Source: JABWBJ01 sp035646395 (GTDB lineage Bacteria; Gemmatimonadota; Gemmatimonadetes; Gemmatimonadales; Gemmatimonadaceae). Taken from it: a DNA stretch of 35,012 nt. A model generated the notes under the pieces. It saw only the letters and a program-made list of their open reading frames with translations, was not told the DNA's origin and did not search any database. Made by a program: the position numbers and the translations under genes. The DNA is taken from the NCBI GenBank assembly GCA_035646395.1, contig DASRPK010000318.1, positions 1-35,012 on the forward strand. The letters run 5' to 3'. The stretch's first letter is position 1, and every line of letters begins with the position of its first letter. Shown one piece after another: positions 8,297-16,429 of this stretch.

Positions 8297-9162
8297 TCAG
8301 CCACCCGGAGAAGGTGCTCTTTCCGGACGATGGCATTACCAAGGGCGAGCTCGCGTCCTACTACGAAGCGATCGCCCCCCTGATGCTGCCGCACCTCCGG
8401 AAGCGGCCGGTCACGATGGAGCGCTTCCACAAGGGGATCGGGCAGGCAGGCTTCATCCAGAAATCAATCGGCAAGGGAACGCCGGATTGGATCGAGCGTG
8501 TGGAGGTCCCGAAAAAGGACGGGACGGTCATTCACCCGTTGATCAATGACGAGCAATCCCTCCTGTGGCTGGCGAACCAGAACTGCATAACGCCGCACGT
8601 CTGGGCGTCACGCGTGCCGCGCCTGCTGTATCCCGACGTCTGCATCTTCGACCTCGATCCGCTCCAGGAAGACGCGGCCGCATTGCGGACGGCGGCGTTG
8701 GCCGTCCGCGACCTGCTCGACGAGCTGGGGCTGACGACATTCGTGAAGACCAGCGGGTCGAAGGGCTTTCATATTGCCGTGCCGATGAACGGCAAGTCGG
8801 ACGCCGGTGAAGTCTCGACGTTTGCACACGCCGTGGGCCGGATCGTCGTGTCACGCCACCCGGACCTGCTCACCCTCGAATTCAGCAAGGCGGATCGCGC
8901 CGGACGGATTTACGTCGACACCGGCCGGAACCATCCGCCGGCGACGTTCGCCTGCGCGTATGCAGTTCGGCCTAAGGCGACCGCGCCGGTTTCCGCGCCG
9001 TGCACGTGGGATGAGGTGGAAAAGGGGAGCGTCCATCCGCAAACCTTCAACGTGCGCAACATGGCGAAGCGCGTGGCGAAGGTCGGGGATATCTGGTCCG
9101 GCCTGCACGCGAAGCCGCATACGCTTGGAAATGCGCTGAAGAAGGTCCGTGCAATGCTGTAG
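8281..9162 (+). CDS. LigD-type polymerase/primase domain protein (NHEJ)
   Basis: The product matches the archaeo-eukaryotic-primase-like polymerase domain of LigD. It opens with ISHPEKVLFPDDGITKGELASYY, then has the metal-binding DLDP in CIFDLDPL, the TSGSKGFHIAVPM nucleotide-binding block, and GRIYVDTGRN with the third acidic residue. In LigD this domain fills gaps and adds nucleotides at broken DNA ends before ligation. The frame is open back to 8206, but the extra N-terminus lies within the ligase gene and looks non-native. GTG at 8281, preceded by GAGG at 8273-8276, is preferred. GTG at 8293 would give a GTGA overlap with the ligase stop and is the alternative. No Ku gene is visible in the window. 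Confidence 0.88.
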   Translation: MASVVISHPEKVLFPDDGITKGELASYYEAIAPLMLPHLRKRPVTMERFHKGIGQAGFIQKSIGKGTPDWIERVEVPKKDGTVIHPLINDEQSLLWLANQNCITPHVWASRVPRLLYPDVCIFDLDPLQEDAAALRTAALAVRDLLDELGLTTFVKTSGSKGFHIAVPMNGKSDAGEVSTFAHAVGRIVVSRHPDLLTLEFSKADRAGRIYVDTGRNHPPATFACAYAVRPKATAPVSAPCTWDEVEKGSVHPQTFNVRNMAKRVAKVGDIWSGLHAKPHTLGNALKKVRAML

Positions 9163-9309
9163 ACATGGCGGGTGCAATCGACCGCTGAGCCCGCAACTTC
9201 ACACAACATGCCTGCTCGCCACGTATTGACGAGTACGTAACTGAACGCCTTCCGCTGTGTACAGGACGGGTCCAGAACGGCTCCGATTACCCAGTGAGGA
9301 GGCGGAAAA

Positions 9310-9852
9310 ATGTCACGAGTTACCGCAGTTTTTGCGAACCATGCGCAGGCAGACGCGGCAATCGCTGAGCTGCGCCGCCGCGGAGTTACTGATTCCCACC
9401 TGTCGATCATTGCGAAGCGTGTTGATGATGTCGAAACCACCCGGCTGCCGGAAGCGACCGCGGGTGAGCGGATCGCCAAGGGCGCGATCACCGGTGTCGG
9501 CGTCGGGACACTGTTCGGACTCGCCGCCGCGCTCATCCCCGGCGTCGGTCCGTTCCTTGTTGCCGGGCCGCTTGCATCAGCGTTAGGCGTCGCGGGTGGT
9601 TCGGCCGCAGCCGGAGCGATCGTGGGCGGCACGTCGGGGGCGCTGGCCGGGGCGATGGCGCGCGCCGACTTCTCGAAGGACGAAGTGGCGTTCTACGGAC
9701 CGCTGGTCGAGCGCGGGGATGTCATGGTGACGGTGAACACCGATGACGTCTCGAGTGAGCGCCTGCGCTCGGAGCTCGAACAGCTGGGGGGCAGGACCTA
9801 CGGCCGCGAACCACGTCCGGTCAGTGAGGTAGACGTCCGGCGCGAGCTGTAA
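9310..9852 (+). CDS. General-stress-type protein with glycine-zipper region
   Basis: This 180-residue protein starts with a ferredoxin-like module (VTAVFANHAQADAAIAELRRRGV), as in YflT/heat-induced stress proteins. A central Gly/Ala-rich hydrophobic stretch at about 57-118 has the G-x3-G spacing of glycine zippers, and a second compact domain ends the protein. The repeated VFANHAQ and VMVTVNTDD strands suggest an internal duplication around a membrane-associating hinge. Homologues are widespread and mostly stress-induced, with no defined reaction. The start is well supported: GAGG at 9298-9301 lies eight bases before the ATG, with a second GG just downstream. It is probably a single-gene unit, since a hairpin follows it at 9882. 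Confidence 0.75.
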   Translation: MSRVTAVFANHAQADAAIAELRRRGVTDSHLSIIAKRVDDVETTRLPEATAGERIAKGAITGVGVGTLFGLAAALIPGVGPFLVAGPLASALGVAGGSAAAGAIVGGTSGALAGAMARADFSKDEVAFYGPLVERGDVMVTVNTDDVSSERLRSELEQLGGRTYGREPRPVSEVDVRREL

Positions 9853-9881
9853 TCTCGCCGCACCACTGTTGACGCGAGGAT

Positions 9882-9913
9882 CCGGCTCGGGCGTGTGCTA
9901 ACGGCCGAGCCGG
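9882..9913 (+). terminator. Candidate intrinsic terminator hairpin
   Basis: CCGGCTCGG (9882-9890) pairs perfectly with CCGAGCCGG (9905-9913) across a 14-base loop, 30 bases after the stress-protein stop. The downstream tract (CTTCGCGTTTG) is only weakly T-rich, so the hairpin is clear but efficient intrinsic termination is uncertain. Confidence 0.5.
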
Positions 9914-10062
9914 CTTCGCGTTTGCCTGATCTCTTGGCGGGAGTCCAGGTACACCCGCGGAGAAGGCGCGGAACGCACCCCACGGTGAATTACGGGGCCG
10001 GCGCACCTAACGTATTCTCCCCATGCGGGCGACTTACCCTTTGGCCTTGTTAGGCGGTGAAG

Positions 10063-11562
10063 ATGACATCGACGGTCTGGACGGCGGCAGGAGCGCTCCT
10101 CGCTGGAGTCGCCGCGTTCGTTCCCGTCGGGGGAGCCGCCGGGGCGCAGGTCGCCATCAAGCGCGGGCCGGCAGGCTTCAACCTGTTCACCGTCCAGCAG
10201 GACGCTGACATCGGCCGCCAGGCAGCGACGGAAATCGAGCGGCAGGTTGCGCTGGTCACCAGCGCGCGCACCGCGCAGTTCCTCGGAAGCATTACCGCAG
10301 TCGTCGCCCAGGCATCCGGCGCGAGGATTGCGTTTGAGGTCAAGGCAATCAACTCAGGTGATGTGAACCTCTACGTCCTCCCGGGGGGACAGATCTACGT
10401 CACTCGCGGGTTGCTCAGCCAGGCGAGGAGCGAGGCTGAAGTCGCCGCGGTGCTGGCGCACGCCATGGCACACGTGGTCCTTCGCCACGGCACGGCACGC
10501 GCGTCGAAGGCGTACCTGTCGAAGGCCGGACTGGGCGCGCTGGGAGGCCTCGGCAAGTCGGGCGCCGCCGAACGCATCGTCAATACCGTGGGCGGGTTCG
10601 GGGTGAACGCCGCGTTCCTCGCGTTCGCGCGCAGCGACGAATACGAGGCCGACGCGTTAGGCGCGGAGTTCCTGTCCAGCGCGGGGTATGATCCGGTCGC
10701 CATGGCCAAGGTATTCGCCACCCTGCGTCGCGAGAAAGCACGCCTGCCCGCGATCGAGCGCTTTCACGCCGCCCATCCTCCGGCCGCGGATCGCGAGAGC
10801 CGTATACTCAACCTGTCCAACGTGCTCCGGCACGGTCGTGCCGAAATCGTCGGAGGATTCAGTCGCATGCGGTGGCGTGGGGGACCAACCAGCGCTGTCG
10901 CGGCCGCGCCGGTGGTGAAGACATCATCGGGGACGGTGGAGATCCGCTCAACGGTCTCGATTCCGGATATTCCGGCGCCCTCACCGGAGTTCACGCGCTT
11001 CACGGATCCGGATGCGGTGGTGACGATCGATCATCCGTCCAATTGGGGTCCGTACCAGGCAGGGGCGGCGATGTCGTTTGTCCCGGCCGGTGGCGTCGTC
11101 GAGCGCGAAGATGGCGCGCCGAGCCTCGTCCAGGGCCTCATCGTCAATCAGTACGAGCCCTTCGAGGATGACGTCGAGCGCTGGAACAACAGCCTGACGA
11201 GGCACTATGCGCCGTTTGAAGATCGTTCGCGTCCGCGGGGCGCCCTGGAGGATGCCACCGACGATCTCGTCAGGCAGATCATCAGCGCCAATGCGTGGCT
11301 GACGGCGCCGGCGCGTTCGGCGCGGCCCGAAGTGGTCGACGGCCTGCGCGGCTACTCGGTACGGTTGAGCGGGCGTTCGCCGATCACGGGGAAGACCGAG
11401 CGGGTGACGCTGTACACGAGGGCGCTTCCCGATGACCACATCATCTACATGGCGTGTGTCGCGGCAGGACGCGCCGTATCGTCGGTCGAACGGGCCTGCA
11501 GCAGGATGGTCCAGTCGCTGCGAATTAACGACAGCTCGTTGCATCGACAGCAGCGGCACTGA
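10063..11562 (+). CDS. M48-like metalloprotease homologue with HExxH changed to HAMAH
   Basis: A signal peptide (VWTAAGALLAGVAAFVPVGG, then AAGAQ) is followed by an M48-type domain. The usual helix LAHEIGH is here LAHAMAH, encoded at 10459-10473. The two zinc-binding histidines (133 and 137 from this start) remain, but the catalytic Glu is Ala134. The downstream block SDEYEADALG keeps the expected third zinc ligand, Glu193. Other family features are intact, including RHGTARASKAYLSKAGLG, VNTVGGFGVNAAFLAFARSDEYEAD and a final HPPAADRE. The C-terminal 220 residues are a separate extension of unknown role. By family knowledge the protein should bind zinc but lack normal peptidase activity. The ATG at 10063 is preferred because AGG at 10052-10054 is well spaced; GTG at 10057 is the alternative. 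Confidence 0.85.
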   Translation: MTSTVWTAAGALLAGVAAFVPVGGAAGAQVAIKRGPAGFNLFTVQQDADIGRQAATEIERQVALVTSARTAQFLGSITAVVAQASGARIAFEVKAINSGDVNLYVLPGGQIYVTRGLLSQARSEAEVAAVLAHAMAHVVLRHGTARASKAYLSKAGLGALGGLGKSGAAERIVNTVGGFGVNAAFLAFARSDEYEADALGAEFLSSAGYDPVAMAKVFATLRREKARLPAIERFHAAHPPAADRESRILNLSNVLRHGRAEIVGGFSRMRWRGGPTSAVAAAPVVKTSSGTVEIRSTVSIPDIPAPSPEFTRFTDPDAVVTIDHPSNWGPYQAGAAMSFVPAGGVVEREDGAPSLVQGLIVNQYEPFEDDVERWNNSLTRHYAPFEDRSRPRGALEDATDDLVRQIISANAWLTAPARSARPEVVDGLRGYSVRLSGRSPITGKTERVTLYTRALPDDHIIYMACVAAGRAVSSVERACSRMVQSLRINDSSLHRQQRH

Positions 11563-11585
11563 TCCGCTGCGGTGCCTGAAAACGC

Positions 11586-11978
11586 TTACGCAGCCCCGAA
11601 ACGCTTCGAGTACCGCCGCGCCGAGCCCGCGTACTCGAATGCCACGAGCGACATGTACAGGATCGGGATGGTGCTTTCGAGCACGCGTCCGGCCGACATC
11701 TGTTGGGCCAGGAGCATGACTGCGCCAATTCCGTAGATGACGGAAAGCGTCCGTAACGTCGACGCACCAAGGGAGGACAGAAGCCAGAATCGCGCCGACC
11801 AGAGTACGGATGCGAGGGCCAAAAGGGCGACGCCGGCCAGACGAATGACGCCGTGGACTGCAAGCGCGGCGTCTGGAACGCCCATTCCACGAAGGAGGAC
11901 CCCGGGGACGACCAGTGCGGCTATGGCGCAGGCGCCAAGTCCGATCGCACTGGCATGAATTACGTTCAGCCGCAGCAC
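11586..11978 (-). CDS. Small four-helix membrane protein, unknown function
   Basis: The 130-residue product is almost entirely hydrophobic, with four predicted membrane helices: IHASAIGLGACAIAALVVPG, GVIRLAGVALLALASVLW, TLRTLSVIYGIGAVMLLAQ and a last one around IPILYMSLVAFEYAG. It ends in a basic tail. I do not recognise a named family. The frame is open further upstream to 12230, but that extension is Arg/Pro/Ser-rich and unlike the rest. The GTG at 11978 has a perfect AGGAGG (plus-strand CCTCCT, 11984-11989) five bases upstream, which fixes the start. It converges with the M48-like gene, whose stop is 23 bases away. An 18-base near-palindrome lies 22 bases upstream of its start. Confidence 0.7.
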   Translation of the reverse strand: MLRLNVIHASAIGLGACAIAALVVPGVLLRGMGVPDAALAVHGVIRLAGVALLALASVLWSARFWLLSSLGASTLRTLSVIYGIGAVMLLAQQMSAGRVLESTIPILYMSLVAFEYAGSARRYSKRFGAA

Positions 11979-12000
11979 AAAACCCTCCTGATCGACAACG

Positions 12001-12018
12001 CTCGTCTTCAAAGACGAG
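12001..12018. promoter_or_regulatory. Near-perfect palindrome upstream of the small membrane protein gene
   Basis: CTCGTCTT (12001-12008) and AAGACGAG (12011-12018) form 8-base perfect arms with only two bases between, which is typical of a dimeric repressor or activator site. It sits just upstream of the Shine-Dalgarno of the gene starting at 11978. The rest of this 406-base gap (11979-12384) holds a REP-like palindrome at 12248. I find no convincing RNA gene or protein gene in it. Confidence 0.4.
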
Positions 12019-12247
12019 TGGACCGCAACAAAGTCTCGCCGCCGAGCCGGGCAGCAATTAAGCGAGCGGATCCAAATGGCGCTACCGCTCAGCGACGGCG
12101 TGTCCGGTGACGCTATCGGGTAGTTCCTGACGTCGCGTCTCCGCGGAATTACCGGCGACCGACCGGATGGCCCACCACCCTTGGGCCGCCCTGCATCACG
12201 AACCGGACTCGCCGATACGCCGTGGCTCAAAATCGCGCGATTCCATC

Positions 12248-12259
12248 GGGTCTGACCCC
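12248..12259. repeat. REP-like palindrome GGGTCTGACCC
   Basis: GGGTC-T-GACCC with a further C matches the core of a palindrome (GGGGTCAGACCCC and its complement) that I recall as widely scattered in intergenic regions of many bacteria and linked to REP-associated tyrosine transposases. Only one copy is seen here and no transposase is nearby. It could be a solitary remnant or chance. Confidence 0.3.
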
Positions 12260-12384
12260 GTTGATCCCCGTTTCGTCCCGACTCACAGCGTCTTTAGCCC
12301 TCTCTTCTTGGCTCGCGTTTCGCACATTGAAGATTCACGTATGCGCAAAACGCTGACCCGACACTCTTACCTGACGGTTAAACC

Positions 12385-12828
12385 ATGAAGCCTCTTCGCA
12401 TCGTATCCGTCGTTTCGATTCTGCTCTTCGTCGTCTCGCAGCAGTCGAACGCACAGTCGAGCGCCGATAGCGCAGCCATCAGGGCCACCGCGCTCGATTA
12501 CATCGAAGGTTGGTATGAAGGGAACAGCGAACGCATGGAAAGGGCGCTGCATCCGGAGCTGGCCAAGCGCATCGTGAACTCCAACCCGAACGGACGCAAC
12601 AGCCTTGGTCAGCAGGGCGCCCTGACGCTCATCAACAGCACGAAATCGGGCGGCGGCAAAAACACGCCGGCGGCCGACCAGAGAAAGGACATAAAAATCC
12701 TGGACATCTTCGGCAACACGGCCAGCGTGCGCGTGGATGCGTCAAGCTGGGTGGATTACATGCATGTCGCGAAGTGGAACGGACGCTGGGTCATCGTGAA
12801 CGTTCTCTGGGAGCTTCGGCCGCAGTAG
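12385..12828 (+). CDS. Secreted NTF2-like protein (putative lumazine-binding type)
   Basis: The 147-residue product has a clear signal peptide (IVSVVSILLFVVSQQSNAQS) and a single SnoaL/NTF2-like domain. The domain begins ATALDYIEGWYEGNSERMERALHPELAKR and ends in strands ASVRVDASSWVDYMHVAKWNGRWVIVNVLWEL. That order matches the putative lumazine-binding (Lumazine_bd_2) subgroup of NTF2-like folds, which serve as small-molecule binding or scaffold domains in the periplasm. No catalytic residues can be assigned. The start lacks a strong ribosome site. A short upstream frame (from ATG 12341, 15 codons) ends in an ATGA overlap with this ATG, so coupling from a leader is possible. The stop lies three bases from the end of the convergent DUF1877 gene. 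Confidence 0.8.
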   Translation: MKPLRIVSVVSILLFVVSQQSNAQSSADSAAIRATALDYIEGWYEGNSERMERALHPELAKRIVNSNPNGRNSLGQQGALTLINSTKSGGGKNTPAADQRKDIKILDIFGNTASVRVDASSWVDYMHVAKWNGRWVIVNVLWELRPQ

Positions 12829-12831
12829 GCC

Positions 12832-13437
12832 TCACGTGGAGAGGTACACAACGATCGCATCACCATCGTCGGCGACCCGCTGGACGAACGACTGCAAGTC
12901 CGTGAAGTAGGCGATAAGCCATTCCAGTGTATTCTCATCGTCGGTGACCGGGCGATCCCAGATCTCCGGATAGATCTCGAGCTTCATCATGCGCTTTGCG
13001 TCGAAACGGCCTCTCAGCTGGTCGGGCGTCAGCGACGACAGGAACGCAGCGAACCGCTTCACCTGATCGGGACTCAACGCGCGGGCAAGCCCCTCGTCGT
13101 CGACGTCTTCACCGCCCTTCATCAGGAAACAGGCAGGCTCGCGGCCTTCATCCGATGTTCCGGTGAAGAGGTAATGAAGGCCGTTCCACGCCTTTTCGAG
13201 ATCGAGTTCCTTGGTGGTGTCCGGGACGTAGTTCAGCGTTTCAGGCGCGTCGGGATCGACTTCCGTGATGGTGACCGGCGTCAGGCGAAGCAGGAAACCG
13301 AGGATGCCTTTCGGACGCACTTCCCGGACACGCGGACCTTGGTCGAACCCGAGCACCGTCGCGAGTGTGTCCGGGTTCTTTCTCAGTTGCGCGACTTCGT
13401 CCACTGAGACACGATGTAGCGAACAGGTCATCCCCAT
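12832..13437 (-). CDS. YfbM-like DUF1877 family protein
   Basis: The 201-residue protein resembles E. coli YfbM and other DUF1877 members. It opens with MGMTCSLHRVS, has the central block LDLEKAWNGLHYLFTGTS, and later shows LTPDQLRGRFDAKRMMKLEIYPEIW and a C-terminal helix ending in YLST. The biochemical role of the family is unknown; members are small cytoplasmic proteins. The start at 13437 is supported by GGAGG (plus-strand CCTCC, 13445-13449) seven bases upstream. Longer in-frame starts fall inside the permease gene and give Arg-rich, non-homologous sequence. It lies 35 bases after the permease stop on the same strand and may be the last gene of that transcript. Confidence 0.85.
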   Translation of the reverse strand: MGMTCSLHRVSVDEVAQLRKNPDTLATVLGFDQGPRVREVRPKGILGFLLRLTPVTITEVDPDAPETLNYVPDTTKELDLEKAWNGLHYLFTGTSDEGREPACFLMKGGEDVDDEGLARALSPDQVKRFAAFLSSLTPDQLRGRFDAKRMMKLEIYPEIWDRPVTDDENTLEWLIAYFTDLQSFVQRVADDGDAIVVYLST

Positions 13438-13472
13438 GCTGATTCCTCCGACGGGAGGGTCAACATGCGGGA

Positions 13473-16082
13473 TCAGCCACCTGCCCTCAATGCCTTCGTC
13501 GGATCCAGCGATGCAGCGCGCCTGGCCGGCACGGCGGAAGCGACCACTGCTACCATGGCGAGCAACAGCGCCACCGATCCGAGGCTGTAGGCGTCGATCA
13601 TCGGCACACCAACCAACAGCGACTGGATCACGCGCCCGAGGATGACCGACCCGACCACGCCGGCGACGACGCCCCATAGCGTCACCCGTACCGCATCGCC
13701 CACCACCAGACCCAGCACCTCCCCCCGGTCGGCGCCTAACGCGACCCGCACGCCGATCTCGAAGGTTCGCTCGGACACGGCATAGCTCAGCAGACCGTAA
13801 ATGCCGACCCCGGCCAGCACGAGCGCCAGGGCGCCGAACCCGGCGATCAACCAGGTGCTGAATCGCCGGTTCGCCGTGCTGGTCGCCACGATGTCGCGCA
13901 ACGTGCGCACGCGGGAAATGGGCACGCCGGCATCGACTCCCTTCACGACCGCGCGCACCGGATTCACCACGGCGCTGGGGTTTCCACTGGTGCGCACGAC
14001 GAGAGCAAGAGCACGCGGCACGACATAACTGCTCTGCCCCGCTTGTGCGTGCGGGACGTACATCGTCGGCTCGGGAATGTCATCAAAGCCTCGCATGCGT
14101 AAGTCGTTGACGACACCTACAACACTCGTCCACGCGAAGTCGAGGCCGCCTAACCGGAACCGTTTGCCGAGTGGATCCTCGCCGGGCCAGAAGCGTTCCG
14201 CGAACGCCTTGCTGATGATGGCCACCGGCGCGGCTCCGGCCCGATCACTCGCACTGAAGTCACGTCCCGCAAGCACGCGCATTCCCATGGCGGCGAAGTA
14301 CCCCGGCGTGATTTCCTGCGGAACGGCGGCCGGCGCCTGACCCGGCGGATATGTCTTGCCTTCGATGCGGATGTCCCATAGTCCGCCTGCGTCTACGATA
14401 GGGAGCCAACGCGCAGCACCGGCCGCCTGCACGCCGGGAATCGCCTGCACCTGCTCGACCACCGTGGAATAGAATTCGATGGTTCGTGCATCCGAGTACG
14501 CGCTCCCGCCGGGCGAGATGCGCATCGTCACCACATTCGGTGGCGTGAATCCCAGGTCCGCGTTATGCACGTTGAGCAAGCTGCGGATCAGCATTCCCGC
14601 TCCGGTCAACATCACCATCGCCAGCGCCACTTCCGCGATGACCAGTGCACGACGCGTGCGGGACGACCCTCGCGTCTGCGCCAGGGTCCTGCCGGATGCC
14701 TTGAGGGATTCCGCGGGATCCTGACGCGAGGCCCGCACTGCCGGCACGACGCCGGCCAGGAGTCCGGCTCCCACCGATACCACGAACCCGAACAACACGA
14801 CCAGCCAGTCCAGCCTGATTTCGTCTAGCCGGGGGAGTGATGTAGGCGCCGCGACGACCAGGGCACGTTGGGCTCCCCATCCGATCGCGAGGCCAAGGAG
14901 CCCTCCCGCGATGGCGTAGACAACGATCTCAGTCAGCAGTTGCGTCGCCAGCCGACGACGCGAAGCGCCTAACGCGGTCCGGAGCGCCATCTCCGCGGTG
15001 CGCCCCTCCCCGCGCGCCAGCAGCAGGTTCGCGACATTGACGCAGCCAATCAGGAGGACGACCCCGACGGCGCCGAACATCGCCAGCAAATAGGGCCGGG
15101 TTTTGCCGACCAGTCGGTCGCTGATACGCTCGAGATCCGGCGTGAGTGGCGTCGCCGGATCGAAGGTCTCCGGCTGGTTCGTCATGATGCGGTTGGCGAT
15201 GAGGTTCGCCTCGGCGCGCGCCTGGGACAGCGTCGACTGCGGCTGTAATCGTCCCACCACCCAGAGGTAATGATTGCCCCATCCATCGAGCGTGTCCGGC
15301 GTCTGGCTCGCGAGCGACGTGCACGTGCGCCGTGAACAGATCGGTAACCAGACCTGCGTCTCGGGTGAGGGGTAGTTGAATCCGTCGGGCATGACTCCAA
15401 CCACGGTCCGGGTGTTGTTATTCATCAGGAACGTCTTGCCGATGATATCCGGATCTCCTGCAAACCGGCTCTGCCACATTCGGTGGGAAATGATGGCCAT
15501 TGGCGCGGGCCGCGCCTGGTCTTCGCCAACGGCGAAAGCACGTCCACGAACGGGGAGTACTCCAAGTGTCTCGAAGAAATTCGGTGTTACGCTGGCAATG
15601 TCGATGCGCTGTGGCTCATCGGCAGCGAGCGTTGCTTCGCTGGAGGTGTACGCCGCCAGCGACTTGAATGTGCGCAAATTCGCGCGGTACTCGGCGTACT
15701 GCGGCTCCGAGAGTAGCCACTGGGGCGGCTCGTGCCCGAAGAACACCACACGATCCGGCTCCGGATACGGCAGTGGCCGCAGCAGGAGGGCGTTGACGAC
15801 GCTGAAGATGGCGGCATTGGCGCCGACGCCTAACGCGATCGTCAGGATGATGATGGACGCAAAGAGCGGCCGCCGGGCGATGCCCCGGAGGGCGAGCGTG
15901 ACGTCGGGTTTCACGGCCTGCGCCTGTTCCTTCATGGCGGCGGACACGTGATCGAGGGAGATGCGTGTCATGGAGGTCGCGCCTTCGCGCAGACGGTCGG
16001 CGTGGAAGGCGCGCATTTCGGTCTCGAAACGCGCCCGGAATTCCCGCGGATAAAGCCGGAGGAGGAAGTCGATGAGCTTCAT
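13473..16082 (-). CDS. ADOP-type FtsX/MacB-like permease (module 1)
   Basis: This 869-residue permease has the two-repeat layout of ADOP (Acidobacterial duplicated orphan permease) proteins. A cytoplasmic prefix of about 65 residues (LLRLYPREFRARFETEM) precedes membrane segment LFASIIILTIALGVGANAAIFSVVNALLL (about 73-100). Then come a MacB-like periplasmic domain (PNFFETLGVLPVRGRAF, IIGKTFLMNN) and an FtsX core (GCVNVANLLLARGEGRTAEMALRTALGA). A second periplasmic domain and FtsX core end in RTFEIGVRVALGADRGEVLGLVV. Such permeases are thought to act in efflux or mechanotransmission. No ATPase gene is next to it, hence 'orphan'. Its start overlaps the PadR stop by four bases (ATGA), so the two are translationally coupled. 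Confidence 0.92.
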   Translation of the reverse strand: MKLIDFLLRLYPREFRARFETEMRAFHADRLREGATSMTRISLDHVSAAMKEQAQAVKPDVTLALRGIARRPLFASIIILTIALGVGANAAIFSVVNALLLRPLPYPEPDRVVFFGHEPPQWLLSEPQYAEYRANLRTFKSLAAYTSSEATLAADEPQRIDIASVTPNFFETLGVLPVRGRAFAVGEDQARPAPMAIISHRMWQSRFAGDPDIIGKTFLMNNNTRTVVGVMPDGFNYPSPETQVWLPICSRRTCTSLASQTPDTLDGWGNHYLWVVGRLQPQSTLSQARAEANLIANRIMTNQPETFDPATPLTPDLERISDRLVGKTRPYLLAMFGAVGVVLLIGCVNVANLLLARGEGRTAEMALRTALGASRRRLATQLLTEIVVYAIAGGLLGLAIGWGAQRALVVAAPTSLPRLDEIRLDWLVVLFGFVVSVGAGLLAGVVPAVRASRQDPAESLKASGRTLAQTRGSSRTRRALVIAEVALAMVMLTGAGMLIRSLLNVHNADLGFTPPNVVTMRISPGGSAYSDARTIEFYSTVVEQVQAIPGVQAAGAARWLPIVDAGGLWDIRIEGKTYPPGQAPAAVPQEITPGYFAAMGMRVLAGRDFSASDRAGAAPVAIISKAFAERFWPGEDPLGKRFRLGGLDFAWTSVVGVVNDLRMRGFDDIPEPTMYVPHAQAGQSSYVVPRALALVVRTSGNPSAVVNPVRAVVKGVDAGVPISRVRTLRDIVATSTANRRFSTWLIAGFGALALVLAGVGIYGLLSYAVSERTFEIGVRVALGADRGEVLGLVVGDAVRVTLWGVVAGVVGSVILGRVIQSLLVGVPMIDAYSLGSVALLLAMVAVVASAVPARRAASLDPTKALRAGG

Positions 16083-16420
16083 GCGCGGGCCGGCAAGAGG
16101 ATGCCCTTCCGCTCCGCGTAGCGCACGAGGTCCCGCAACCGCTGGAGTTCTGCCGAAAGCGTGCGCCGTCCGGATGGTGTCAACCGATAGAAGATCCGGC
16201 GTTCGTCGGTTTCCGACCGGGGCGCCGCCACCTCGAGCAGGTAGCCGTTATCCTCGAGTCGCCGGATGTGGCGGTACAGGTTCCCCGCCTCGACCTCTAC
16301 CTGGCCCTGCGTGGACTCGAGAATTTCCTGGCGAATGCCGTACCCGTGCCGGTCACCACCGGCCAGCACGGTCAGTACGAGCAGTTCGAGCGGCCTGAGA
16401 GGCGTCTGGACAGGGGACAT
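16079..16420 (-). CDS. PadR family transcriptional regulator (module 1)
   Basis: The 113-residue protein is a typical short PadR winged-helix regulator. It has LRPLELLVLTVLAGGDRHGYGIRQEI with the HGYGI signature, GNLYRHIRRLEDNGYL as the recognition helix and turn, then wing strands ERRIFYRLTPSGRRTL, and a short C-terminal dimer helix. PadR proteins repress their own operon and neighbouring transporters in response to small molecules. The stop overlaps the ADOP start (ATGA, 16079-16082). The ATG at 16420 has GGAGG (plus-strand CCTCC, 16426-16430) five bases upstream. Two operator-like repeats lie directly upstream, supporting autoregulation. Confidence 0.93.
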   Translation of the reverse strand: MSPVQTPLRPLELLVLTVLAGGDRHGYGIRQEILESTQGQVEVEAGNLYRHIRRLEDNGYLLEVAAPRSETDERRIFYRLTPSGRRTLSAELQRLRDLVRYAERKGILLPARA

Positions 16421-16429
16421 GCCTTCCTC

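Noticed and set aside
9221..9238. ACGTA/TACGT inverted repeat enclosing TTGACG, upstream of the stress-type gene, as a promoter
   Set aside because: The -35-like hexamer has no acceptable -10 at normal spacing, and the arms are only five bases long.
10981..12057. A 358-codon minus-strand open frame
   Set aside because: It is antisense to the M48-like gene and overlaps the small membrane protein in another frame. It is Arg-rich with no recognisable domain or ribosome site.
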